Source: an endosymbiont of Escarpia spicata (lineage in GTDB: Bacteria > Pseudomonadota > Gammaproteobacteria > Chromatiales > Chromatiaceae). From it: a DNA stretch of 64,000 nt. The number at the start of each line of letters is the position of its first letter. Position 1 is the stretch's first letter. The position numbers and the translations under genes were made by a program. The stretch is taken from the NCBI GenBank assembly GCA_003349915.1, contig QFXE01000001.1, forward strand, positions 124,001 to 188,000, written 5' to 3'. Below, one piece after another: positions 1 through 8,772 of the stretch. The notes under the pieces are model-generated. The model made no database searches. It was not told where the DNA came from and was given only the letters and a program-made list of their open reading frames with translations.

Positions 1-2
1 TC

Positions 3-284
3 ATGCTTTTCTATCTCTCTGCAATAAAAGCTTCATTGAGTATTTTCCGGGATAAACGAAGTGACTATTTCACTGCGGTTGGAGGCATTGCTTTTTCCCT
101 TATAGCTGCCCAACTTATCGCCTCAGTGGGGAGTCAGTCATTTTATCCGCGGGAAAGCGCGGTGACGATGCTGTGCGCTATGTTTTTGATGTTACGACTG
201 TTTACCCAGCGTAAGAAGATGAACAAACAATTTTCCGATACCCGTACAAAACAAGAAGTGGACGAAAGACTTTGGCTGAATTAG
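3..284 (+). CDS. C-terminal end of a membrane protein, cut by the window edge
   Basis: This reading frame is already open at the window edge, so the true start is probably upstream and only the last 90 or so residues are seen. It contains two hydrophobic stretches, roughly residues 20-40 and 50-65, followed by a basic and then acidic soluble tail. I do not recognise a family. Its position directly before a sulfotransferase and a group-4 glycosyltransferase suggests an O-antigen ligase or polymerase-like protein of an exopolysaccharide locus, but that is inference from context only. Its stop codon lies inside the start of the next gene (13-bp overlap), so the two are probably cotranscribed and translationally coupled. 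Confidence 0.5.
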   Translation: MLFYLSAIKASLSIFRDKRSDYFTAVGGIAFSLIAAQLIASVGSQSFYPRESAVTMLCAMFLMLRLFTQRKKMNKQFSDTRTKQEVDERLWLN

Positions 285-1264
285 CAAATGGAAAAATCAA
301 GCTTGTGTATCTGTTGGCGGCGAGCCATTCCGGCTCAACACTTACAGCGATGCTGCTCAACTCTCATCCTGACACTCATACTACAGGTGAGTTGAAAGTC
401 ACTGCGCTTGGGGATATTGATCGGTATCGCTGTTCCTGTCAGGCGCTGATCAAAGAGTGTCCGTTCTGGAATAAAGTCAATAAGCGGATGGCTGATAAAG
501 GCTATCAGTTTGAGATTGCCCGAGCGGGAACTGATTTTAGAGGCATTGGTAGCAATTATGTAAAGAGGCTGCTTCGCCCTCTCTTTAGGGGTGGGATGCT
601 GGAGTTTGTTCGTGATACTGCATTGATGCTGGATCCCACATGGCGCAGAGAGTATCCAAAAATACTCAAGAAAAATGAAGATTTGATCCACTCCGTAGCC
701 GAGGTTTCTGGCAAAAAGGTTATTGTCGACTCTTCCAAAATCGGTTTGAGGCTGAAATTCATCAAGCGGATTAAGTCGATCGACTTAAAAGTCGTACGAG
801 TCAATCGTGATGGAAGGGCTGTTGCCCTGACCTATATGGACCCCGCCGGTTTTGCCGATGCGACAAATCCCGAGTTACGCGGTGGTGGTATGGGTGGAGA
901 CCGGCGTGAAGATATGGTTAGCATGCAGGAAGCGGCAAGGCGCTGGCTGCGAAGCAATGAAGAGGCCGATGCTATCGCTGCGAGCCTGAGCACTGATCAG
1001 CTTGTGCAGATAAAATATGAGGATCTCTGCGCCGACCCGGACAAAATACTTGGCGAAGTATTTACCTTTATCGGTGTCGATCCTGACAAAAGAGTGAAAG
1101 ATTTTCGCAGCGTCGAACATCATGTCATTGGAAATGGTATGCGCTTGGATGACAGGAGTGAAATTAGCCTGGACGAGCGTTGGAAAGAGAGATTGACTGA
1201 AGAGGATCTGCGCATATTCTCTGGGATTGCGGGTGAGAAAAACCGTGCGCTTGGTTATTCTTGA
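272..1264 (+). CDS. PAPS-dependent sulfotransferase family protein
   Basis: Members of this family transfer sulfate from PAPS to a sugar or other acceptor. The N-terminus has the 5'-phosphosulfate-binding loop (ASHSGSTL, about residues 16-23) directly after a short beta strand. A second PAPS-contacting segment with R-x-N-R-D-G-R is near residue 178, after VDSSK. Length (330 aa) is normal for bacterial single-domain sulfotransferases. The start is a TTG inside the previous gene; no in-frame ATG precedes the phosphate loop, so TTG is the best choice. With the following glycosyltransferase this suggests a sulfated exopolysaccharide. The acceptor cannot be told from sequence. It has no signal peptide and is probably cytoplasmic. 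Confidence 0.8.
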   Translation: MAELANGKIKLVYLLAASHSGSTLTAMLLNSHPDTHTTGELKVTALGDIDRYRCSCQALIKECPFWNKVNKRMADKGYQFEIARAGTDFRGIGSNYVKRLLRPLFRGGMLEFVRDTALMLDPTWRREYPKILKKNEDLIHSVAEVSGKKVIVDSSKIGLRLKFIKRIKSIDLKVVRVNRDGRAVALTYMDPAGFADATNPELRGGGMGGDRREDMVSMQEAARRWLRSNEEADAIAASLSTDQLVQIKYEDLCADPDKILGEVFTFIGVDPDKRVKDFRSVEHHVIGNGMRLDDRSEISLDERWKERLTEEDLRIFSGIAGEKNRALGYS

Positions 1265-1304
1265 GAGTTGCTGGCAGACAGTGGAAATTCAATAAATTGC
1301 GTTG

Positions 1305-2459
1305 ATGACTGGAAGAATGAAAAAAATCAAAGTAATGATCGTTATCAGTAACCTGGAGTATGGCGGTGCCCAGCGGCAGGTTGTCGAGCTTGCAAATAAT
1401 ATCGACAAAGAAAGATTTAATCTCTCAATCTGTGTGTTATCGCCCTATATCCCGATGCGGCAGGAGTTAATTGACGGCGAAAATGGTTTTTTTGTCGTTG
1501 AAAAGAAGGCAAAATTTGATTTGACCGTCGCAACCAGGTTGGCCAAGATTCTAAAACAGCAGGCTATCGATATTGTCCATGGTTATCTCTTCGATGCTGA
1601 AATCGCCGTGCGCCTGGCAGGAAAGCTCGCAGGAACCCGTATTATTCTGGGGTCTGAACGGAACTGCTATCATCGCTACGGTGGACACCAGTTGCTGGCC
1701 TATAAAATCACCCGCAACTGGGTGGATTGGATCGTTGCCAACTCAAGAGCAGGGGCAGCCTTCAACCGTTCTCTGCTTGGCTACGATGATGAGAGATATC
1801 GGGTAGTCCATAACGGTGTGAATATGGACAAATTCAAACCGGTTGAAAATAAGGTAGAAGCTAAACAAAAACATGGGATTGGAGACGAGCCTGTTATCGG
1901 CATGTTTGCCAGCTTCAAAAAACAAAAACGCCACGATACTTTTTTTCTGGCGGCAAATGAGGTCCTGAAAAAGATACCCAACATCAAACTCCTTCTCGTG
2001 GGTGACGTCCTGTTCCAAGCGAAGGAGGGGTCAGATGAGTATAAAAATTCCATAATGGAGTTGGTTGATCGCCTTGGATTAAGAGATAACTGCCTCTTTT
2101 TAGGTAATCAGGACAATGTGGAGGAGTTCTATAATCTGTGCGATCTGACAGTATTGCCGTCAGAATACGAAGGCACTCCAAATGTGATTCTGGAATCCAT
2201 GTCCTGCGGTGTGCCGGTGATCGCATCTGATGTCGCTGATAACAGTCTTGTTATAGAGGATGGCAAGAGTGGGCATCTGTTCACTTTGAATGCGCACGCA
2301 GAGCTTGCCGAAAAGTGGATTGAACTGCTGGAAAATGAACCCGTAAGAAGTCAGATGGCCAAGGATGCCAGGGCGCGTATCTTTGAAGAGTTTTCGACGC
2401 AGAAACTTGCCGAGAAAACGGAAGCGATGTATCAGGAATTTTACTCCCTGAAAAATTAG
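1305..2459 (+). CDS. Glycosyltransferase family 4 (GT-B fold)
   Basis: This is a retaining GT-B glycosyltransferase that probably adds one sugar to a lipid-linked exopolysaccharide intermediate on the cytoplasmic side. The N-terminal acceptor domain opens with SNLEYGGAQRQV, the glycine-rich loop typical of family 4. The C-terminal nucleotide-sugar domain contains the VIGMFASFKKQK strand and the E-x7-E signature in EYEGTPNVILESMSCGVPV, about residues 287-305. The length (384 aa) is typical. A TTG three bases upstream and an ATG at 1317 are alternative starts; ATG 1305 is a conservative choice. It follows the sulfotransferase by 40 bp in the same direction, so the two are likely one operon. Sugar specificity is unknown. 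Confidence 0.85.
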   Translation: MTGRMKKIKVMIVISNLEYGGAQRQVVELANNIDKERFNLSICVLSPYIPMRQELIDGENGFFVVEKKAKFDLTVATRLAKILKQQAIDIVHGYLFDAEIAVRLAGKLAGTRIILGSERNCYHRYGGHQLLAYKITRNWVDWIVANSRAGAAFNRSLLGYDDERYRVVHNGVNMDKFKPVENKVEAKQKHGIGDEPVIGMFASFKKQKRHDTFFLAANEVLKKIPNIKLLLVGDVLFQAKEGSDEYKNSIMELVDRLGLRDNCLFLGNQDNVEEFYNLCDLTVLPSEYEGTPNVILESMSCGVPVIASDVADNSLVIEDGKSGHLFTLNAHAELAEKWIELLENEPVRSQMAKDARARIFEEFSTQKLAEKTEAMYQEFYSLKN

Positions 2460-2885
2460 GGGACGGTTGGTTCAGGTGTTCGCTGCGAGAGTCCGTGAGT
2501 ACGAGTCATATATTTACTATGCTAAAGTCGATTAAGGCACCAAGTGCGCTTTTTCGTACAGGCTTCTCTTCAGGAAAGAGCGTAATTGCCGTAATTTAAC
2601 CAGTGTACGTCTGAAAACGCTATTTTGATCACGAAGCATACTAAGAAAATTTATTATTAATCAATTTCTTACTTAGTAATCTTCATGTTATTTGTGATTG
2701 AGTATGACTTTCCTGACTGACACTGAACCTAAGATTGAGTCTGGTGGGGCAAGGAGTCTGTGTTTTGGGCATGAAATCACATAACATGGTGGTTTTTCCG
2801 ACTAGACTATACCCTAAAGAAGTGGACTTTCGCGTAAATGTTCATTGTGAATGTCTTTAGTATTCTAAACAATTGAGTATTACCC
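2460..2885. other. AT-rich intergenic region upstream of the beta-helix gene
   Basis: These 426 bases hold no credible gene. The region is noticeably richer in A and T than the flanking genes, as expected of a promoter region. An imperfect inverted repeat based on ACTAAG near 2639-2677 could be a regulator site. I see no good sigma-54 or sigma-28 promoter. The ribosome-binding site before the downstream ATG is weak. Confidence 0.5.
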
Positions 2886-4631
2886 ATGAAGAAATCAATG
2901 TGGAACTTAATCAAGACAGCGTCGATGCTCTGCATTCTTGGCCTGCCGATGTCCTATGCGTCCGCTAATAACTACGCTTACGATAGTGATGACACCTACA
3001 CTAACGGTAGTGACTACCAAATGCCAATAGGCATTCCCGCTCCTTCCTTTGGTTTGGTTGAGACCCATGAGATGTATCAGGGTCAGTACTATGCCGCAGG
3101 TGGTTTTAATTATCGCGACGCTGGTAACGGGCCATATACTCATTATATAGATAATACTGATCCAAATTGTACAGATACTGATAATGAATATGGAACAGCA
3201 GCGACGCCACGATGCAGCTTTATTCCATACAACTCACTGCCAATTACTGAAGGTTCAGTGGTTGAAATTCATGGCGGGCCTTACATGACAGGTGGTACTC
3301 ACTATATTATTGGTGAGGGAACTGCAGAGAAGCCTGTCTTTATTCGTGGCACCAGCTTCGCAAATAAAGTTCCTCTGGTCGATGATGCTGACGACCTTCG
3401 TATCCAGGGGTTCTATTTCATCATGGAAAATCTCGATATCAACGAGACTCAAGTGATTATCTTCCGTGCCCCAAATCACCATATCTCGATTAGGGGAAAC
3501 AACATTCATGATTATACCCTTACTGCCTTGTATCATTCATCTTTGATAAGTACGAGTGGTTGGAATGGTTTTTCCAACGATAATATCGTCTTATATAATA
3601 ATGAGATTCATCATGCCTATAAATATGATGATCCTGCTCAGGGAGTTAATCATACAAAAGATAACCATGGTTTGGCTCTGGGTTCAGATGTCAACCATGT
3701 TTGGATACTAAATAATGACATGCATCACAATGGTGGAGATTCCGTTCAAACTCGCGGCCTTAATCTGGAATATATCTATGTAGGCGGCAATCATATGCAT
3801 GATGATGTTGAAAATGCGATTGATATTAAAGGAAGTAAACATGTCATCGTATCGCAAAACAAAATGCATGGATATGTGCCCGGTTTTGACTCAGATGGTA
3901 CTGTCGCTATTGGTGGGCATGAAGGATCCAAGCTTGCCTGGTTCCTTTTCAATGAGATGTATGATGGCTTGGTAGGATTGCGTGTCAATGACGATGTTCC
4001 TACAACCGTCTATGTAATAGGCAACAAAATGCATCATCTTTCATATATGGGGTTTCAGACCCGATATACCAGTGATATTTACTTCATGGGAAACTCAATT
4101 TCAGAGACGCCTGTAGGGTTCGAGGACAACGGCAGTGGGACCAACAATGGAACTTATCAAATCCATAACAATATCTTCTATACGAATAACGACTCCGACT
4201 CTCAGGTGGTTATTTCCCCGGGAAAAATAGAGGGGGGCAATAACTCATTCAGCCATAATTTGCTCTACTCTCCTAGCGGCAACGTAGGTATCAGGTGGGG
4301 TGCCATAGGTTATCAAAGCAGTGCCTTACTTCAGTCTGCAACAGGAATGGGTGAAGGGAACGTTGACGCAGATCCACAATTTACATCACTGACCCTGGGT
4401 GATCGCAATATCATGGCTATTGATGGAACCACATTCCCCGGTGCCAGCAAAGGGACGCTGTCACCAGAGGTTGCTGCGGCATACCAAACGTTTGAAGATC
4501 TCTACGGTATTGATATACGTAAGGATTTCGCAGGTACCGCTGTGCCGCAGGGAACGGGTATTGAGATGGGTGCATATGAGATAAGTTCACCACCACCTCC
4601 TACAAACCTCAGTGCAGAAGTTTTGCGCTAG
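2886..4631 (+). CDS. Secreted right-handed parallel beta-helix protein
   Basis: The first 27 or so residues form a Sec signal peptide (two lysines, a hydrophobic core, then YASA before the mature N-terminus). The mature protein is dominated by short repeats rich in N, H, D, G and I, such as IRGNNIHDYT, VLYNNEIHHAY and YVGGNHMHDD, which are the stacked turns of a right-handed beta helix, about residues 130-460. Such proteins are commonly polysaccharide lyases or surface carbohydrate-binding proteins; the catalytic type is not identifiable. The C-terminus ends abruptly after a PPPPTN linker and the first residues of what looks like a fibronectin type III domain, so an anchoring or binding domain may have been lost. 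Next to the exopolysaccharide genes it may process or bind that polymer. Confidence 0.8.
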   Translation: MKKSMWNLIKTASMLCILGLPMSYASANNYAYDSDDTYTNGSDYQMPIGIPAPSFGLVETHEMYQGQYYAAGGFNYRDAGNGPYTHYIDNTDPNCTDTDNEYGTAATPRCSFIPYNSLPITEGSVVEIHGGPYMTGGTHYIIGEGTAEKPVFIRGTSFANKVPLVDDADDLRIQGFYFIMENLDINETQVIIFRAPNHHISIRGNNIHDYTLTALYHSSLISTSGWNGFSNDNIVLYNNEIHHAYKYDDPAQGVNHTKDNHGLALGSDVNHVWILNNDMHHNGGDSVQTRGLNLEYIYVGGNHMHDDVENAIDIKGSKHVIVSQNKMHGYVPGFDSDGTVAIGGHEGSKLAWFLFNEMYDGLVGLRVNDDVPTTVYVIGNKMHHLSYMGFQTRYTSDIYFMGNSISETPVGFEDNGSGTNNGTYQIHNNIFYTNNDSDSQVVISPGKIEGGNNSFSHNLLYSPSGNVGIRWGAIGYQSSALLQSATGMGEGNVDADPQFTSLTLGDRNIMAIDGTTFPGASKGTLSPEVAAAYQTFEDLYGIDIRKDFAGTAVPQGTGIEMGAYEISSPPPPTNLSAEVLR

Positions 4632-4642
4632 ATAGTCAGTAG

Positions 4643-4667
4643 AAGCCACCCGCAATGCGGGTGGCTT
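4643..4667 (+). terminator. Hairpin after the beta-helix gene
   Basis: A perfect 11-bp stem (AAGCCACCCGC with its complement) closes a 3-base AAT loop 11 bases after the stop codon of the beta-helix gene. There is no long T tract, so termination may rely on the flanking sequence or on the second hairpin at 4800. Confidence 0.7.
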
Positions 4668-4799
4668 AACGTTACTTCCAATACATAGCTATTGCCGCTT
4701 TTAATATAGTGTGACCCGCTGAATTTCAGTGTCAAAATATTGCTGTTGGTGAACGAAGAAAAAAAGATGTAAGTGAAGTAACTCAGTGTGTTAATGCGC

Positions 4800-4847
4800 A
4801 ATAAACCAAGGGGCAGATGATGCATTATCATCCGCCCCTTGTTTATT
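4800..4847. terminator. Long bidirectional terminator between convergent genes
   Basis: A long inverted repeat has arms AATAAAC(C)AAGGGGC and GATGAT around a short loop, with one bulge and one mismatch. It lies between the plus-strand beta-helix gene and the minus-strand cheV gene, which converge here. A/T-rich outer flanks on both sides suit termination in both directions. The remaining bases up to 5006 hold no gene. Confidence 0.65.
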
Positions 4848-5006
4848 GGAGTTCAAACAGTGGCCATCCTGAAATACAGTTTTAACCACGAAGGGCACGA
4901 AGCACACATGATTGATTGTATGGCAGAGCTTGCACCCGCCTCTCTCTGAATTTCCTCCATCCCTGAAGGTCAGATGCAGGCGGTAGAGAAGTGGACCTGT
5001 CTGAGA

Positions 5007-5969
5007 TTATCGCGCCTGGTTGCTGTTTTCGATGATTTCGCGCAGTTTGGAAGAGAGCTCGGTCGGCTCGAATTTTGGTACATAGGCGTCTGCACCTACG
5101 CCTCTCCCCAACTCCTGATTGGCTTCGGCGGAGAGAGATGAGTGCATGATGACCGGGATATCTGCCAGTCTCGAATCCTCTTTGATTTTTTTGGTCAGCA
5201 CATATCCGTCCATCTCAGGCATCTCCACGTCAGTTAGGAAAATCTGGATGAAGTCACTGGCTTTGCGGTCAGTCACAGCAGCCCGATCGGCGATTTCCTT
5301 TACCTTTGCCCAAGCTTCGGCACCGTTGGAGGTGCTGATATATTTTATGCCCATGTGGTTGAGAGTGCGGACGATTTGATCTCTCGCCACGGCGGAGTCA
5401 TCGGCAAACAGCAAGGTGATCTCTCTATCCCCGATGTGTTCGATATCATCGAATAGGTCTTCGCCCTCACCAAACCCGGAGGTCTTGGCCAGCACCATCT
5501 CCACGTCCATGATCATCACCAGCCGGCTATCCTTAAGTTCGGTGACGGCAGTAACCAGGCCTCCATGCTGTTGTACCATCATCGGTGGTGGTACCTTGAC
5601 ATCCTCCCAGGCCAGCCGTTCTATAGTATCGACCGCATGTACGAGGAAGCCCTGCACGTTCTTGTTGTACTCGGTGATGATCAGGATGCTGGGTTCCTGC
5701 TCGGTCTGAATGCCGCAAAATTTGGGTAGGTTGATCACCGGGATCATATTCCCTCGCAGACTGACCATGCCCTCCACAGAGGGGGGCATCTCTGGCGCGC
5801 GGGTTATTTCGGGTACCAGCATGACCTCGCGGACCTTGAAAACATTGACGCCGAAGGTCTCTTCCCTGCCGGTATTCACATCACGTCCGAGGCTGAAAAG
5901 AAGCACCTCCAGTCGGTTGGTACCCGCCAGACGGGTGCGATCATCGACTGATTTAATGAAATTTGCCAT
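5007..5969 (-). CDS. cheV: Chemotaxis coupling and response-regulator protein CheV
   Basis: CheV couples chemoreceptors to CheA through a CheW-like domain and adapts through a phosphorylatable receiver domain. Here the CheW-like domain covers about residues 15-165, with the typical EGMVSLRGNMIPVINL core. The receiver covers about 185-315, with acidic residues in LFADDSAV, the phospho-acceptor aspartate in LTDVEMPEMDG and the conserved lysine in YVPKFEP. The length (320 aa) is standard. It stands alone, divergent from the Nudix gene. A sigma-28 type promoter at 6055-6081 places it in the late flagellar regulon. Which CheV paralogue it represents cannot be told. Confidence 0.93.
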   Translation of the reverse strand: MANFIKSVDDRTRLAGTNRLEVLLFSLGRDVNTGREETFGVNVFKVREVMLVPEITRAPEMPPSVEGMVSLRGNMIPVINLPKFCGIQTEQEPSILIITEYNKNVQGFLVHAVDTIERLAWEDVKVPPPMMVQQHGGLVTAVTELKDSRLVMIMDVEMVLAKTSGFGEGEDLFDDIEHIGDREITLLFADDSAVARDQIVRTLNHMGIKYISTSNGAEAWAKVKEIADRAAVTDRKASDFIQIFLTDVEMPEMDGYVLTKKIKEDSRLADIPVIMHSSLSAEANQELGRGVGADAYVPKFEPTELSSKLREIIENSNQAR

Positions 5970-6054
5970 TACTCGTTATCCAGTTGTGGAAGTGGATTGA
6001 GAAGGGACATCCTCGTTATGCAAAGCAGGGATTATTCCTCCCGGATCACCAACG

Positions 6055-6081
6055 TTGGCGGCCAATAGACGAAAAGCTTTA
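6055..6081 (-). promoter_or_regulatory. Predicted sigma-28 (FliA) promoter of cheV
   Basis: On the minus strand the sequence reads TAAAGCTT, 11 bases, then GCCGCCAA. The FliA consensus is TAAAGTTT-N11-GCCGATAA, so the spacing is exact and 13 of 16 positions match. It ends about 85 bases before the cheV start codon, which suits a chemotaxis gene. Confidence 0.65.
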
Positions 6082-6193
6082 GGAAGTTGTTTCCAGGACA
6101 TTGGGGTTGGGTGAGATTTGGCTTGCGCCTAAGGATTAGATATGTGTTGATAGAGGGCATTGTCCCGTCGCTGTAAGGAAATGTGTTGTAACA

Positions 6194-6727
6194 ATGCAGG
6201 AATCGTTAATACTTGTTGATGAATTCGGCAACCGGACCGGCACTGCCGGGCGGGGGGACTGCCATCTTGGACAGGGGGTCAGGCACCGTGCCTTCGTTAC
6301 CTTCCTGAGCGATTCGGCCGGACGACTGCTGATCCAGAAACGCCAGGGAAGTAAACTCGGTGGTGGACGTTGGGATGTTTCAGCCACCAGCCACGTCCGT
6401 TCCAACGAAACCTTCGCCGCAGCGATTCGACGCTGTCTCTCCCATGAACTCGGTATTGCAGATGGGCTTGTACCTCGCTATCTGCTCTCCTACACCTATC
6501 TTGAGCAACTGGATGGCCGTGCTGAAAATGAGTACTGCTCTCTGTTTGTATTATCTTACGATGGGCCGGTGGTGGCTAATCCTGAAGAACTGGAGAGCTA
6601 TCGCTGGGTGTCGGTTTCGGAACTGCTCGATTGGTATCGTTCCGATAGCGTGGGATTCACCCTGTGGTTTGGAGAGGCGTTTGAGCGGATGGTCAGATAT
6701 CCGTTACAGGAGTTGAGCGATGGATAA
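6194..6727 (+). CDS. Nudix-family protein resembling isopentenyl-diphosphate isomerase
   Basis: The protein has the layout of type I isopentenyl-diphosphate isomerase: an N-terminal LVDEFGNRTGTA strand, a modified Nudix helix (RRCLSHELGI, about residues 76-85), and the ENEYCSLF segment near 112-119 whose two glutamates bind metal in that family. However, the catalytic cysteine of the family's N-x-C-G-H-P motif is absent; the matching segment here is SATSHV. It is therefore more likely a Nudix hydrolase of the YfcD-like side of the family than a true isomerase. It overlaps the next gene by 8 bp, so the two are coupled. It starts at ATG 6194, downstream of the divergent cheV promoter region. 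Confidence 0.75.
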   Translation: MQESLILVDEFGNRTGTAGRGDCHLGQGVRHRAFVTFLSDSAGRLLIQKRQGSKLGGGRWDVSATSHVRSNETFAAAIRRCLSHELGIADGLVPRYLLSYTYLEQLDGRAENEYCSLFVLSYDGPVVANPEELESYRWVSVSELLDWYRSDSVGFTLWFGEAFERMVRYPLQELSDG

Positions 6728-7316
6728 TCCAATCGACATGTTGATAGACTCTTTTCAGCAGGCAAAAGCTGCGGGCGACACGAACGGGCCATTCTTCGCC
6801 ATGACTACCCTGGACGAGTCCGGTTTCCCGATGTCCCGGACGGTCACTGTTCGGGAGATATCGGCGGCGGGTATCGTTATCTACATCAATCGCGTGAGTC
6901 CCAAGATCGAACAGTTGAAACTCAATCCTGCCTATGAACTGCTCTTCTTCTGGCCTAGTCAACTGCGGCAGTTTCGGGTGCGTGGCAGTTATGAGATTTT
7001 TGAAAATGAAGATCAGCGCCGTAGCTGGGAGCAGAAGCCCTATGCTGGCAAACTTTATGATCTTTTTCAGGTAGAAGGTCTGTCGCAAAGCAGTGAACTG
7101 CCGTCACGGGAAGCCTACCTTGAGACGGCGGCGGAAATTCGCGCCGGGTTTCCCGAAGAGAGCCGTCTGGAGATGCCGCATGAGCTGGTCTGTCTGGGCT
7201 TCCAGCCAGACTATGTCGAATCCTGGTACGGCGATATGAAGGATCGTCTGCACGACCGTCGTCTCTTTCGTTTGCAAAATGACGGGAATTGGTCGGAGCA
7301 GGTGTTGGTGCCGTGA
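6720..7316 (+). CDS. Pyridoxamine 5'-phosphate oxidase family protein
   Basis: PdxH oxidises pyridoxamine or pyridoxine 5'-phosphate to pyridoxal 5'-phosphate using FMN. The N-terminal split-barrel flavin domain is clear: AMTTLDESGFPMSRTV (about residues 23-38), a V-x-Y-x-N-x-x-S-x-K segment, and RQFRVRGSYE near 77-86. The C-terminal dimerisation part ends in a tryptophan-containing strand and VLVP, resembling the PdxH tail. The length (198 aa) is slightly short of the usual 210-220. It overlaps the Nudix gene by 8 bp. A true PdxH role is likely, but related flavin reductases have the same fold. Confidence 0.75.
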   Translation: MDNPIDMLIDSFQQAKAAGDTNGPFFAMTTLDESGFPMSRTVTVREISAAGIVIYINRVSPKIEQLKLNPAYELLFFWPSQLRQFRVRGSYEIFENEDQRRSWEQKPYAGKLYDLFQVEGLSQSSELPSREAYLETAAEIRAGFPEESRLEMPHELVCLGFQPDYVESWYGDMKDRLHDRRLFRLQNDGNWSEQVLVP

Positions 7317-7333
7317 CCTGTAGAGGATGAGAG

Positions 7334-7402
7334 TAGGCCGGTTCAAGCGTAGCGGAACCGGCAATCCGGTGTGCCCGATCCGCTTCGCTTGATCGGGCCT
7401 AC
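7334..7402. repeat. Two-hairpin dispersed repeat, copy 1
   Basis: This is a 69-base element made of two adjacent inverted repeats, GCCGGTTC...GAACCGGC and GCCCGATC...GATCGGGC, each with a loop containing a variant of AAGCGTAGCG. A second copy lies at 10028-10096. It sits between convergent genes and overlaps the last codon and stop codon of the minus-strand eboF-like gene, so it may serve as its transcript end. Confidence 0.85.
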
Positions 7403-8772
7403 GAAGCAAGCCCGCGCAGAATCAGTTGTTTGACATCGGTCATAGCATATTCGTCTGCCGCCAGGCTTCTGTCCGAACCGATCAGCAGTGGACCCTGTTC
7501 TGGGTCATCCGCCAGTCGACCATGAGTTCCCTGAACCTGATCCGCATGAGTGGGTATGACATCCAGCAGAGTGCGGAAGCCCAGTTTTTTCTGCAGCAAC
7601 CGGCGTGCTATGCGCAGTTTGGGAAAGCGCAGCTTCGGATCAAGGAACAGTTCTGCCGGGTCGTAACCCGGCTTGCGATGAATGTCCACCGTGGGCGCAA
7701 AATCAGGGGCCTTGTTTTCATCCAGCCAGTAGTAGTAGGTGAACCAGTGGCCGGGCTCCGCGATTGCGACCAGCTCGCCGGCACGTTCGTGGTCGATGCC
7801 GAAAGCCTTTTTTTCCACCGCGTCCAACACCCGCTCGATGCCCGGCGTCTTCTCCAGCAGGCTTTTTACTGTTTGCAGATCGGATGAGCGTTGCAGATAG
7901 ACATGGGCCACCTGATGGTCGGCCACCGCAAAGGCGTGTGAGGCGCCAGGATCAAGCAGTTCCCAACCCAGGGTCTCCTGAGTGCGCAGAAAACCCGCCG
8001 TGCGCAGGATCCGGTTGATATCGACACTGCCGGTCGCCTGTTCGATACCGTACTCGGAGACCACCATGACCTCCGCTCCCTGGGCGCGAACGTGTTCGAT
8101 CAGTTCACCCGCGACCTGATCGATCTGGCGCAGATCCTCGCGGATGGCGGCATCGTTTGGACCCAGTCGCTGCAGGTTGTAGTCGAGATGCGGCAGGTAG
8201 ACCAGTGAAAGCCGGGGCCGGTGGGCATCGAAAACTTCTTTGGCGCTTTGGGCGATCCAGGCTGATGAGCGAATGTCAGAGGCGGGTCCCCAGAAGTTGA
8301 ACATGGGGAAGGGGCCGAGTTTTTCCTGCAGCGATTGTTTCAGTGTGGGCGGTTCGGTGTAGATGCCGGGGATCTTGCGCCCGTCAGCCGGATAGATTGG
8401 TCGTGGCGTTGCCGACCAGTCCACATCGGCGTACATGTTGTACCACCAGAAGAGCTTGGCGCAGGTGAATTCCGTGTTAGCTGAGCGGGCGGCATCCCAC
8501 ACCTTCTCTCCCTGTATCAGATGGTTGGATTGGCGCCAGAGCCAGATCTCCGCCAAGTCGCGGAAGTACCACCCATTGGCGACGATACCGTGTCCACTGG
8601 GGGGCAAGCCGGTGAGCATCGAGGCCTGAGCGGTGCAGGTGACGGCGGGGAAGACCCCTGCCAATGTGGCCATGAAACCGTCATTCACCAATGCATTGAG
8701 GTGTGGGGTCTCCTCTCCCAATAGCGCTGGAGTGAGGCCAACAATATCGATGACCACCAGTGGCCTGCTCAT
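7399..8772 (-). CDS. eboF: Alkaline-phosphatase-superfamily phosphodiesterase, EboF-like
   Basis: This is a type I phosphodiesterase/nucleotide-pyrophosphatase family protein. A metal-binding aspartate near the N-terminus (VVIDIVGL) is followed by the nucleophile threonine in FPAVTCTAQASMLTG, about residues 42-56. Further metal ligands are in LVYLPHLDYN and MVVSEYG and in the late HG segment (THGRLADD). It has no signal peptide, so it is probably cytoplasmic. The start ATG overlaps the stop of the upstream gene (ATGA). It is the last gene of an Ebo-type cluster, where this family is called EboF; its substrate is unknown. The stop codon lies within the repeat at 7334-7402. Confidence 0.85.
   Translation of the reverse strand: MSRPLVVIDIVGLTPALLGEETPHLNALVNDGFMATLAGVFPAVTCTAQASMLTGLPPSGHGIVANGWYFRDLAEIWLWRQSNHLIQGEKVWDAARSANTEFTCAKLFWWYNMYADVDWSATPRPIYPADGRKIPGIYTEPPTLKQSLQEKLGPFPMFNFWGPASDIRSSAWIAQSAKEVFDAHRPRLSLVYLPHLDYNLQRLGPNDAAIREDLRQIDQVAGELIEHVRAQGAEVMVVSEYGIEQATGSVDINRILRTAGFLRTQETLGWELLDPGASHAFAVADHQVAHVYLQRSSDLQTVKSLLEKTPGIERVLDAVEKKAFGIDHERAGELVAIAEPGHWFTYYYWLDENKAPDFAPTVDIHRKPGYDPAELFLDPKLRFPKLRIARRLLQKKLGFRTLLDVIPTHADQVQGTHGRLADDPEQGPLLIGSDRSLAADEYAMTDVKQLILRGLAS

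Noticed and set aside
4885-4910. AACCACGAAGGGCACGAAG sequence in the gap before cheV
   Set aside because: It resembles a common intergenic motif in environmental bacteria, but only one copy is present here and it forms no clear structure.
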